Source: Ganoderma boninense
Taxonomy: Eukaryota > Basidiomycota > Agaricomycetes > Polyporales > Polyporaceae
Assembly (NCBI GenBank): GCA_002900995.3
Contig: CM035305.1
Location: 1,488,001 to 1,552,000 of the forward strand
Length of the DNA: 64,000 nucleotides
Direction of reading: 5' to 3'
Positions 32,207 to 42,357 of the stretch are shown here, piece after piece. A program made the translations under genes and the position numbers. Below the pieces are notes generated by a model. It did no database searches and was not told the origin of the DNA. It saw only the letters and a program-made list of their open reading frames with translations. The first letter of the stretch is position 1. Each line of letters starts with the position of its first letter.

Positions 32207-32578
32207 TATTGGAAAGCACGGGCGCGACGACGGCGAGGGTAGGCTGTAACGGGCCTCAGTATGCAGCAGCAAGACTATATTGATTAGTATATACCTGTAA
32301 CGGGCTACGAGTACATACAGTTAGCAACTGGAATGCAGGGAGGAACAGTGGAAGTGAAACTCACCCTCAGTATGCAGCAGCAAGACTGAGGGCGGCGAGA
32401 CGAGCGAAGGCAAGTATTTGTGAGCGGCGGCGTGCACAGCACGGAATGCGGCGGAACGTCAAAACTAACCAAAAAGGAAACACAGCAGGCCCGGTGACTC
32501 AACGCCCACGCGGTGCGGCCGCGATGTTGTGGGCCAGACTCGAACACGGCGACTCGAGCACGATTGCGTGCTCCAACA
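32207..32578 (-). repeat. 5' LTR of the retroelement
   Basis: 372 bp, identical to 29537-29908. Lies upstream of the primer-binding site and gag on the element strand, so it drives transcription. Confidence 0.95.
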
Positions 32579-32583
32579 GGCGA
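32579..32583. repeat. Target-site duplication, right copy (GGCGA)
   Basis: Matches the left copy at 29532-29536 exactly. Confidence 0.9.
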
Positions 32584-33417
32584 AACCCCTTGGCCTCCTC
32601 GAGGACAATGGAATTACTTCGGCGGTGCCATGAGCTCCGCCCCAGAGGTTCGCGCGAGCGGGCCTCAGTGCCAAGCTCGGGCGACCTATCGAGGTACCGC
32701 AGCCTATAATAATGCAAATCGGGACTTTTCGGACCCATGAGAGCTCACTACTCACGTTCTATGTCCGACTCGTTCTCCAAGAAAGTACTGATCCGATGCG
32801 GCCACTCCGATCGTGCTATTAGGTCCGTTTGTATCACTGTAAAGACCGATTACAAGTGTTGAAGCCATAGTTGAAGGAGGACGTGGCCGCACGCAGTTTG
32901 CCGTGGGGTTGTCGTCGCGGCGACAAGACGATCGAAGGTTATCCTAGACACTGTTGACCGGCGTTGTCAAGGTGGACGTGATATCAGAACCGAAATGCGG
33001 TCCTGAGCCTCCAGAGGTTGGGAGTTTCAGACACGTCAGAGAAGGCGCATACGACGAAGTTAGTTAGATATCACAAGGGAACAGACAGGTGGGAACCACT
33101 GGGACAATCAAGTGCCCCGGCAGCAGCACATCTCAGCACATCCGGTGGACATGGAAGTTGGAAGTAGACCCGGAAAGCGCCCAAGTTTGTCCGAGGCGCA
33201 CACATGTGACACAGGTTGCGCAGGCATTGACAACGAACGTTAGGGCGCATAAACTAGGCTCGTAGGGGACGCAGTTGGCTACACACGGCGAACTTTCAAC
33301 AATCGCCTCCACAACTCAGCCTCGCACAACAATTACATTGCCACGTACTGTACAGCGTACATCGTACACAACACAGTGGTAGTACAGCTACAACTTCCGC
33401 GCTTCAGCACTCGGGCC
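32584..33417. other. Intergenic between retroelement and RNase T2 3' end
   Basis: 834 bases with no recognisable gene; the right part holds the RNase T2 3' UTR. Confidence 0.5.
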
Positions 33418-35005
33418 TTAGGACGACACGATCGCGAACGTGATCGTCTTGTCGTGGCCGCCGCCCGCGTACACGGTCTCCTGGTCGGACCCGCTGGGGA
33501 CGCTGTCCGCGGACCAGCTGGTCGAGCCCTGGTACGCGAGCAGGAGCTTCCCGCCCGACGACACCGCGGAGAACGTCGAGCTCTGGCCGCTCCCGCACGA
33601 GAGCGAGCTGTCGCTGCCGACGCCGCACGAGCCCTTGGACGAGGTCATCGTGAAGCTGTTCGTGTTCCCGCTGAAGTGGTACGTCGCGAGTGTCTGTGTG
33701 GACCACGTGCCCCGCGAGAGGAGCCCGCCGGTCGAGGACGTTATCGTGCCCGAGCTGGGGAGGCTGCCGGGGGTGCCGGTGGGCGAGCTGCTCGTGGTGG
33801 TGGTCGTGCGCGTAGTGGAAGTGCCGGTGGTAGTAGTGCTGGCGGGGGAGCCAGACTTCAGCGGGTACTTGATGCCGCTGGAGCCGCAAGAGCCCTTGGA
33901 GGGCGCATCTGGATCAGGCGTCAGTTTCCTCTCCCATGCGCTTCCAAGGTTAGATTCAGCTCACCGATAGGGACGAAGGTACCGTCAATGACGGAGCCCT
34001 TGAGGTTGAAGTACCACTCGATGGAGTTGAGGCTGCCGCTTTCGCAGTTCAGCGCGGGCGTGACGCCCGATGCGGACTTCAGGGCGTTGGTAAGCGTCGA
34101 GAGCGTGAAGGTCTTGCTGGAGCTCGGCGTGATGCCGGCATTGGCGAGCCACTCGTACGTGGGGAGGGTCTTGAACAGCTTCACGACCGTCTGGAAGAAC
34201 GCAACGGCCTCGGCGCCTGTCGGGCTACCAGAAGGCAGGCAAGAAGGCTCGAGGGTGCTGTAACAGGTGCCGTGGACGCTCCATTCGTGCTAAAGATACG
34301 CACAGGGTATAAGGTTCGGACGTCGAGAAATAACCCGTTTGACGAGGGTAAAGGCAGAATGGGGACGAACCTCCCAGAACTGCTCGTTGTTGCCGTTGAT
34401 GTCAACCCAGTACTGCTGCATGTACGAGAGGGTATCGCTGGCACCCTGGTCAGTCAAGAGAGTCGAGATATCCGTGTAGTCGCGTGATGGGTCGCAGCTC
34501 TCAGTGAAGGTCCCATCGCAGCTGTCCAGTCATGTCAGCTACAATGCCATCTCAACACCCAGAACCACATGTACTGACTTGTCAGGCCAGAGACCTGAGC
34601 GTTGGATGATGAGATGAGATGAGATGGGACTGTGCAGGGTTATCTAGGCACATCTGAAACGCACCGTGGATGGTCCACGAGTTGGACGGGCCAGTCGAGG
34701 GGTCGGTGTCCCAGAACTGCGTCTGGAGGATCAAACCCTGCAATGCGCAACACCGCACCCAAGTCAATCTCCTGCTTGTCGCCCCCATCCCGATGTCATG
34801 GAGATCGTGGAATACGCACTCCAGGAGACTCGAAGCAACACAGGTTCTTCTCCGCCGTGGTGTTGTGGCACGATGCCGGGCCGCTCGTCGAGCAGCCAGA
34901 GCTGAGCCGTTTGAAGAGGTCCAGCGGGCCCACGGACACGGGGGACGGGCCAGCGAGAGCGGAGCCCGCGAGGGCGGCGCCGAAAGCGAGAGCAGCAGTG
35001 AGCAT
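33418..35005 (-). CDS. Secreted ribonuclease T2 with C-terminal extension
   Basis: Begins with a signal peptide (MLTAALAFGAALAGSALAGP). After splicing both catalytic segments appear: CAS I as WTIHGLWPDNCDG, assembled across two introns, and CAS II as FWEHEWSTHGTC, holding the two active-site histidines and the glutamate. Paired cysteines (CCFESPG, SCDPSRDY, CYSTLEPSC) fit the disulfide pattern of fungal RNase T2. The enzyme cleaves single-stranded RNA through a 2',3'-cyclic phosphate, in the secretory path, vacuole or outside the cell. After the catalytic domain comes a Ser/Thr-rich linker and a C-terminal domain of about 100 residues (GTWSTQTLATYHFSG onwards), as in basidiomycete RNases such as Le37. 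Stop TAA at 33418-33420. Confidence 0.94.
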
Positions 35006-36110
35006 CGCGGACGAGCACTGGTTAGACCGTTAGACCAAGGAGAGGATGAGCGAGCAGCAGCAGCAGCAGCCCGGGCCTGGGGAGACAGCAGTGGATGCAG
35101 TGGATGGATGGAATCCAGGGAAGGACTCGGGCGACGGTGCTTTTATAGGGGTTCCATGATTGAGCGTATGGGCCGGACTGACGGGACAACTGTCGCTGTG
35201 CGTGCGTCCGAGGTTCGCGTCTGCGAACAATCGAGGGAACGTTCACCGCCCTGGGCAAATGTCGAGAAGCGGTCAGGCGGGTGGATACCAGGGAAGGAGG
35301 CAGCCTGTATGACGGCGCGGTTCACGAAGCAATGTGGCCCGCTAAGGGGGGGCGCCGCAAGCAAGCGTGGCGACCATGCGTGTGTTGGGTGGCACGGAAT
35401 CCGAGGTGAGCGATAGCGGGATTCGGTATCTGTGGCGTCATGTTTGGCCACCGTTGCGGGGGGTACACCAGCGTTGTTTGGAGCATCACATGTGGGCATG
35501 TGGATGTTTTATCGCAGTAGATCGACCATCAACACGGCCCCAGGGGAGTTGCAACGGAACCACTGGGTGGGATATATGCATCCATTGAAGTTGCTCTGTA
35601 CCTCCAACGTTGGTCCCCGCGTGGACGACAACGTTCGTCGGATTGGACGGGGGGTTAGGGAAAGAGAGTCGAGAGCTGGGACGGGTGACAACTGGCAAGA
35701 ACGTTGTCAAGTGTGGGCTTCCCCCCAAGCGCTGAGCGCTGAGACTCCGCGGAGGCAGCGACCGCGTGTTCGTCGCCCAATATGGACATCACCTCTCGAA
35801 CGCACATGCTCCACCTCCTCCTCAGTTCTCTGGAAGTGTTCATTCGTGCCTTCTGTCATTCACCCCCTGCGCTCTTCCAGCGCATCTGGTTTTTCCGGGG
35901 AACGCCCCACATGGATAACCCAGCACATTTAGAAGTTTCCCGTTCTCAGGATCGGCAGACCCATCCCCCGAGTCTGAGAGCGCATCCAGGTCGTAATTAG
36001 ATCGTCATGTACATTCGCACATCCATGATACAGCACCAGCCCTGCTGCGCGGCCCCCTAGCCAAACGCACGCGAGACCTGGTCCTTGTCGCACACTCAGG
36101 CTGAGGCCAA
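35006..36110. other. RNase T2 promoter and MSC7 3' region
   Basis: About 1.1 kb. Both neighbours are on the minus strand, so this holds the RNase T2 promoter and the MSC7 transcript end. No gene recognised. A run of CAG/GCA triplets lies at about 35052-35070, just upstream of the RNase T2 start. Confidence 0.5.
35141..35147 (-). promoter_or_regulatory. TATA box of the RNase T2 gene
   Basis: Reads TATAAAA on the minus strand, about 136 bases upstream of the start at 35005. Confidence 0.6.
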
Positions 36111-38661
36111 TCACCTCCCAGACGCGCGGATCACCTTTGTGAGCGCGTCTATCCTCGTCCGCCACCCATCCGCGTACAGGAAACCGACCAGCCCGCTGAT
36201 GAAATCCCTGCAATGGCATTCCACAAGCGGTCAGAAACACCAGTACTCGAGTCCGCAGCGCACACAAGGTGCGCCGTGCGACGCGCCTGATCGCACAGAG
36301 ATAAAGCGCAACACGCACCAACTTTGAGTAACCGAGCGCACAGGGTAGTCGACCACCGCCGGGATTGTCGTCTGGATCGCCCATCCCCAGCGGTCGTACA
36401 CGATCGCCTTCGTGTTTCGTGAGCGCGCGAAGCCCCTCGGGTCCACCTACAGACCCTACCGTTAGTGGCTGCTATTCCTGCCCATCACGGTGCTAGCAAC
36501 GCACCGAACCGGCCATAGCCGCTGAACTTGGTGCCGCCGAACGGCAGATCTTGGCTGCAAACGTGTGGCGATGTCTCCTGGTCAGCCCGCAGTCAATCGT
36601 CACAGCACTCGCGCAGGCAGCACGCACTTCAACTTTCAAATGCGAAGGCAGAAGCACAGAGGACAAATCAGCGACACGGACATTAGGTGGCAGCGAGGTA
36701 TATCACTCACGTAGAAGACCCCGAAATCGTTGATAGCAACCATGCCGCACTGGAGGCGCTTTGCGACCTTCAGACACTCATCCTTTACAGGGCCGAATAC
36801 GCTTGCGCCAAGACCGTATCGTGTGCCATTCGCGATTTCGATCGCCTGTTCGACGTGCTCGTACTTTATAACCAAGCCGATAGGCGCGAACACTATATGA
36901 ACGGTAAGTATCTGAACGATTATCCCCCATCTCGACAACTCACGCTCAGTCTGAGCAATGTCCGAACCGGGATCAACATTTCCAACGAGCGTAGGCTTGA
37001 AGTACGAGCCCTTTTCAAGGTATGGGTGCGTCCAAGGCTCACCGCCAACAGTCAAGGTCGCGCCCCCATCGACGGCATCCTGAATCGCATGTTGGAGACC
37101 GGGGAATCGTTCTCCAGAAATCATAGCGCCGACGTCAGCAACAGGTGCGACACCATCTCCAGGGCTCTTCAGCGAGTGCCCCGGACGGAGCTTGTCGGCG
37201 CGCTCCGTGAACAACTGGAATAGCTCATCGTATTGAGATTCGTGAACAAGAATGCGCTCAATGCCGATGCAGTTCTGGCCCGCGTTTTGGCTGTCAAGGA
37301 GGACTTTGAGTAGATGATAGGGTCATGGGGTTAAGGAACGCACTATACGCCACGCATGAGCAGACTGATATACTTCTCTAGGTCAGTGGACGGCAGGATG
37401 ATGGCGGGATCCTTGCCACCAAGTTCAAGGGTCACAGGGGTAAGGTATTCGGTGGCATCCTGGGCAACGATGCGTCCGACACGCTCGGAGCCAATGAAGG
37501 TTATGTGGCGGATGAAGGGTGACTTTGTGAGAGCAGAAGCATCTTCGGGGTAGCAGCAAACGAGCTATACCATGGAAGTGAGTGCTACATTCAGAAACAC
37601 TGGTCAATAGTCGCACCTGAACTAGCTCCTCGTCATGACCGCAAGCCCTCAAACATTCCCGGATAGCCTGAACAAACCAAGTGCTCGACCAAACGACGCT
37701 TTCAGAGCACTTGAGAACAACACTGTTTCCGGCGAATAGAGCAGCCATGATGGGCGACCAGGCATTGTGGAGAGCTTGGATGACACGAAACAAAGTCAAA
37801 TTGGGCCGGCAAGGAAAGGTGAAGTATTAGACCCACGATAATTCCAGGATACGATAGCAGACACGACTCCAAGAGGCTCATAGTGGACGTACGAGGACTT
37901 GTAGAACATGATTAGATTGTTGTATCTTTTCTCTGGGGAGAGAACACGTTCGCCATGGTTGATGAGCCAATCCAGCTTGGAGCAGGTGGTAATGATCTCG
38001 CCAAGAGCGGCGTCAAGCACTGCGTGTCAGACGTGGATAAGGACATGGTCAATCCCATCGAAGGATAAATATTATTGGGGGAGGCAGACGTACTGGTCTT
38101 TCCGGTATCTCGGCACGCGACCTTTGCACACGTCTCCTGGTTGTCGACGAGCCACTTCTTGAGGCTGCGCATGACGCGCCTGCGGTCATGGAAGGAGGTC
38201 TTTGTCCACCGCTTCTGAGCATCATGGGCAAGGTGTATTTTCCTTGCGATCTCTTCTGGGGTGTCGGCGAGGATGGTATCAAGGTGGTACGCGGTAGCAG
38301 GATCGTAAGCAGTAATGTATTTACGACCTTCGAGGGGTATGGAGGGAAGAAGGCCGTCAGTACTGAGGTGGGCCTCGAGGGAGGGCTCAGGCAGCTTCTG
38401 TGCTGTCCAAGTTTCTTTGATTTGCTAGGGGAGCGGATGGCGCGCGGATGAGCGAAAGGGAGCGATGGGGCAGGCGATAGTTGAGAGACGTACGGGAGGA
38501 GGCGCGAGCCTGAAGAAGATGGCGCGGTTGAGAAGAGACTGGTATCGGTTGAAAACAAGCCAGATTCCGAGAGCAAAGCAGATGGTGAGGAGCCAGACGG
38601 GGTCTATCACCCCGCCTTCGTCATCATAGTCGTATTCGACTGCGCGGTAATTGTGGCCCAT
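36111..38661 (-). CDS. MSC7: MSC7-type membrane-anchored aldehyde dehydrogenase
   Basis: About ten exons. The N-terminus has one membrane span ([16 protein letters not shown], residues about 22-37). The ALDH fold follows: [45 protein letters not shown], the catalytic-region [15 protein letters not shown], then [12 protein letters not shown] with the active-site cysteine, [14 protein letters not shown], and the closing [16 protein letters not shown]. The NYP...NAWSPI and VVWSS segments are specific to the yeast Msc7 branch, an ER-associated ALDH-like protein of unclear substrate. The C-terminal [16 protein letters not shown] is also typical. I chose the ATG at 38661, which follows a C/T-rich leader; an in-frame ATG at 38811 would add 50 basic residues. 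The junction before LPFGG (about 36540-36715) is not fully resolved. Stop TGA at 36111-36113. Confidence 0.9.
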
Positions 38662-39008
38662 TAGGAGGGGGGAGAGCGGAGGAGGAGGAGAGGGAGAGCG
38701 GAGGCGGGAGGGAGGAAGAAGGAGGGAACGCGACGGACGCGAGACGAGTCGGCGTGTCGTGGTTCGGAACACAGGCGCCCGCAAAGAGAGTTGGGTCGCA
38801 CGACGGAGCAAAACAATGAACGTGGCCGTGTACGCGTTGTTGTGCCCTGTTTGTCTGCAGTGGCTGGGGCAGAGATAGACGCCTGCTTCCGGCGGTGATC
38901 GCGATTGGGTTGAAAGAGCGCCCCGACGTCATTTCCTGCCTGTTCTTAACAGCTCAGCCCGGCTTGCTTCTGACCACGACCTTCCCCGCTCCCTCGTCCT
39001 CATCCGCC
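38662..39008. promoter_or_regulatory. Divergent promoter region, MSC7 / RING-H2 ligase
   Basis: 347 bases between two start codons facing away from each other. The MSC7 side is a dense C/T tract on its coding strand (38668-38735). Confidence 0.45.
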
Positions 39009-40817
39009 ATGTCGTCCAGAGATCCTTTGTGGTACTGTCATGAGGCCAGTTTGCCATCCGCTATCACTCACCCTCAGAAGAATGCTGACTCAGGATGCTG
39101 CCATCCAGTGCCATTCAGAGATGCGCCCGCTGATGGTATGTTCTCCTCGTCTCTCTCTTCTCGCTCGTCTGACCATCCCTTTAGGTCCCAGATCCACACT
39201 GTGCAGCATGTAATGGCACGTTTGTTGAGAGGGTATGTGTTTCCTTTGGCGTGCGCACCTACATGCATATGCCCACATTGGAGATATGCGCAGATAGAGA
39301 ACCCGACCGACGACCCCCGCGACTTCCAAATGACTGACCCTGCACATTGGGAAGATGGCCCTATCCCGGCAGACATGGATGCCTTTTTCAGTGCGTTGTC
39401 TTGTCCGTCAAATATCATGCCTCGCCCACAAACCTGCCGCAGCAGGACTCGCTGGTCTTCGTTCAGTCCTCCGAGGACCCAACTCTCCCCCGCCTACCGC
39501 TACATCTTCATCCAGCCCCACTGCCCGTCCAACAAGTCCCGGGAGTCGTAGATCGTCTGGAGATCGGCCTCACTCTCCTAGTGGACCTCAGACATTCACA
39601 ACCGTTCGTGACACTCCCCTCTCCAAAGATCCTCCATTCGGACAACTTCCTTATCGTTCTCGTAGGGCCGCAACAATGACTTCACCATACGCATAGAGCG
39701 CTCTGGTCCTCAGGGAAGTCTACGTACTGTCGTCCTCGGGCGTCCTCCAAATGGCGGCGGGGCCGCTGACGAGGTCCCGAGGCTGTCACAGTAAGGTTTG
39801 TTCCAATAGCCACATCCCACATCGCCTTATGTTGGCCTAGATTTGCCCCACCACGAAACGCGGATGGCACTCAGCAGGACCGCCCAAACATCACAGGTCC
39901 GATGCTTGCACAATATCTCCTAGGGTTCATGGGCGGCCCCGGGCACGGAGTCGACCCGCTCCACGAACTGCTTGGTGGCATGCTTGGTCCCGCTGGCCGC
40001 GGTATGCCCCGAGGTGGTGGACCCGAGGACGGGCGATGGGGAGATTATGTCTTCAACCAGCAAGGTAAAGTGTTGACCTCGATAGTCCAAAGAGTACATG
40101 AGGTTGAGCCCCAACTTCTCGAAAGCTCTCGATCAGATCATAACCCAGATCATGGAGAATAGCAATGCACATCAGCCTGTCCCGGCGACGGAAGAGGCGA
40201 TGGCAAAGCTTTCGCGAGACGTTCTCGAAATAAACTGTGAGCTGCCTCTGTCACAAATTCGCCTTGGCTGACGCAGGTGCGCCAGCGCCTCTATTGGAGA
40301 AGGACTGCGCTGTGTGCAAGGAGCAGTTCAAACTCGAAACGGAGGATCCGGATGAGCAAGTCGTGGTCACGCTGCCATGTCAGCACCCCTTCCACGAACC
40401 TTGCATCATCCCATGGTTGAAAACTAGCGCGACATGTCCTGTGTGCCGGTAAGTTGCCCTCCCTAGTCTAATTTATATCTTGATTCACGGCTCTGTAGGT
40501 ACCAAATTGTTCCCCAGCCAAACCCTCACCCATCCGGCCCTCTCGGGGCAGGATCTAGTCGATCCAATACTTCGTCATCGTCTGGATCGACGACTAACGA
40601 TGCCACGGGAGGCGGCAGCGTCTTTCATAACGTGTTCAATCTATTCTCCGGCCCATCTCAGCAAGGTTCGAGCGGCGGCTCAAATGCCGACAACCGAAAC
40701 CCGAGAAGGTCCTCGACTGGCGATTCATCCGGAAACCGCAACCAGAACCCCTCACAAAGCCGCCGAGGTAGCGACCATGGGCATATACCCGGGGGCTGGG
40801 GTGATCAGGTGGACTGA
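39009..40817 (+). CDS. RING-H2 E3 ubiquitin ligase (RNF126/RNF115-like)
   Basis: The N-terminal zinc ribbon reads WYCHECHSEM ... DPHCAACNGTFVE after splicing, the BCA2-type finger that binds ubiquitin in RNF115/126. A Ser/Pro-rich linker follows, then a helix-rich block (ALDQIITQIMEN), and the RING-H2 domain: DCAVCKEQF, LPCQHPFHEPCIIPWL, TCPVC, with all eight metal ligands. The C-terminus is Ser/Asn/Gly-rich. Such ligases act in cytosolic protein quality control and trafficking. About eight exons; the first intron (39045-39108) starts GCCAGT, a GC-AG intron needed to bring CHE and CHSEM into frame. The linker exon boundaries (39390-39840) are less certain. Stop TGA at 40815-40817. Confidence 0.9.
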
Positions 40818-41262
40818 ACAGCTCTACCTCTGGCTGTGTGTCTTTCTAGTTCGGGGAGTACTGTATCTCTCGTTGTCGCGAGTGCCATCAATATCGTACG
40901 TTATCTACCCTCGACTCACGTATGTTTGATTCTGTAGCCGTTGTTTGTGTGTTGCCCGTGAGGAGTGTTGTACTTTTATCCGTTCTTGGATCGTTGGATT
41001 TAGAATTAGTTCTACAAAGAGTCTAGAAGTCCTATACGCTGAAGGAAGTGAACTGCGTTCGTGAGCGGACCGACTGAAGATGCGGGTTGGTAAGGTGGCG
41101 ATAGGAGGTCGTCGCGACCACCTGACCAGAACGCGTCGCGTCAATCGCGGATGCGAGCCCGTCGGTGACTGACCGCTGACGCAAGGCCCGATGTCGCCCT
41201 CGTTGTGCGTCATCGTCTCCAAGTTCGCAGGATGTGTATAATCAACACATGAACTAGAAGCA
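40818..41262. other. Intergenic between RING-H2 gene and SnoaL-like gene
   Basis: 445 bases, AT-richer than the flanks; no gene recognised. Contains the ligase 3' end and the next promoter. Confidence 0.5.
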
Positions 41263-42204
41263 ATGCCCTCTCTCCGACTGCCTCCCCATCTCTTCCTCTC
41301 CACGCAGAAATCCTGCCAGACTCGTCCATTCTCAGTCTTCAATCCTTTCACCATGCCCCTCAGCGACCCCAGTGCGAAGAATGCCTCGGGACTGACTCCC
41401 AACGAGTCCGAGAGTCTCAAAGAAAGAGACGTAGAGCCGTACGAGCAGCCCATCATCGAAGGCATCAAGGAGGTAAGGTCGCTCTAAGCCCAGTGTACTG
41501 AGAACCGAAGCTGACCATAGTTCAGTTGTATTCATGCAACCCACCAACGTCAGACTCCGCAAAGCATGAGTTGTGTCCGGTACCATGGCTGATGCGTGTT
41601 CCAGAGCACGTACGGGATTTACACCACCGACGCGGTGTTCCACGACCCCGTTGGGATCGCCCAGGGCGTTGACAAGATCCGCCACCAGTTCAATGGCCTG
41701 GTTGAGGTACGCCACTTGCCCAGCGCAGTGTATGATGCGAAGCCATCGCTCACGGCGTTGCATGCACATTTAGTTGTTCCCTCGCGCGGACATCCCGGCC
41801 TTCCGCGTGCTGGAGAACCCGTCATCTCTGCCCAAGAGCACGATCCTCATCGACCAAGACGTGGTTTACTACCGGAACCCTGAAGGCTCCCCTGTTAAGG
41901 TAAGTTCGGTGATATCTCCGCTGTGCAGGTACAGGTTTAACATAACTGAATGCATGAGCGACAGAGGATCAATTCGCTTCTGACCATCGAGACCGACGAG
42001 CAGCACAGGATAGTGCGCCACACGGAGGAGTGGGAGCATCGCAAGGAGACGACGAGCGAAGATGGCTTCTGGGGAATGCTCAACGAGTACCGCAAGAAGA
42101 TCACAGCAGATATCACCAGCCTGTTCACCAGCCGGGAGCCGCCTGCCAGGAAGGAATCTCCCCTCGGCAAGGAGCCTCCTAGTAGCACGGAGGCACCCAA
42201 GTAG
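41263..42204 (+). CDS. NTF2/SnoaL-like domain protein
   Basis: Five exons with introns after IEGIKE, NPPT, FNGLVE and GSPVK. The middle reads as a compact NTF2-like fold: a short helix, then STYGIYTTDAVFHDPVG style first strand (the junction gives TTYGIYTTDAVFHDP), GVDKIRHQFNGL, STILIDQDVVYYR, INSLLTIETDEQHRIV and RHTEEWEHR. The C-terminus is charged and Pro-rich. Fungal proteins of this group have no defined enzymatic role. The ATG at 41263 adds a basic segment that could be a mitochondrial presequence (LRLPPHLFLSTQKSCQTRPF); the ATG at 41353 (MPLSDPS) is the alternative start. It converges on the tomosyn gene, whose stop is 153 bases away. Confidence 0.75.
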
Positions 42205-42357
42205 AGTGCCGTCAGGCGGACACATGCTGTATGCTCTCTGTAGCTGTATTATGATTTCATGTATCACGATCAGTTCTTTGGAGGCGATGCGTACACGGGT
42301 ATTCGTACAACTTCGGTGTGGAAACAGTATGTGCGGTATGCTTGTTTGTTAGAAACC

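Larger units (their letters stand above)
29537..32578 (-). mobile_element. Complete LTR retroelement, copia-type gag-only (non-autonomous)
   Basis: 3042 bp element transcribed on the minus strand. It has identical 372 bp LTRs, a perfect 5 bp target duplication (GGCGA), a primer-binding site flush against the 5' LTR and a purine tract flush against the 3' LTR. The internal 2.3 kb encodes a Gag with a CCHC zinc knuckle, but I find no protease DSG motif, integrase, reverse transcriptase YxDD or RNase H. The structure fits non-autonomous terminal-repeat elements with a GAG domain (TR-GAG class). LTR identity indicates a very recent insertion, so an autonomous partner supplying pol should exist elsewhere in the genome. 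Confidence 0.93.

Noticed and set aside
34606..34628. GATGA repeat as a possible functional element
   Set aside because: Short simple repeat within an RNase T2 intron; no sign of function.
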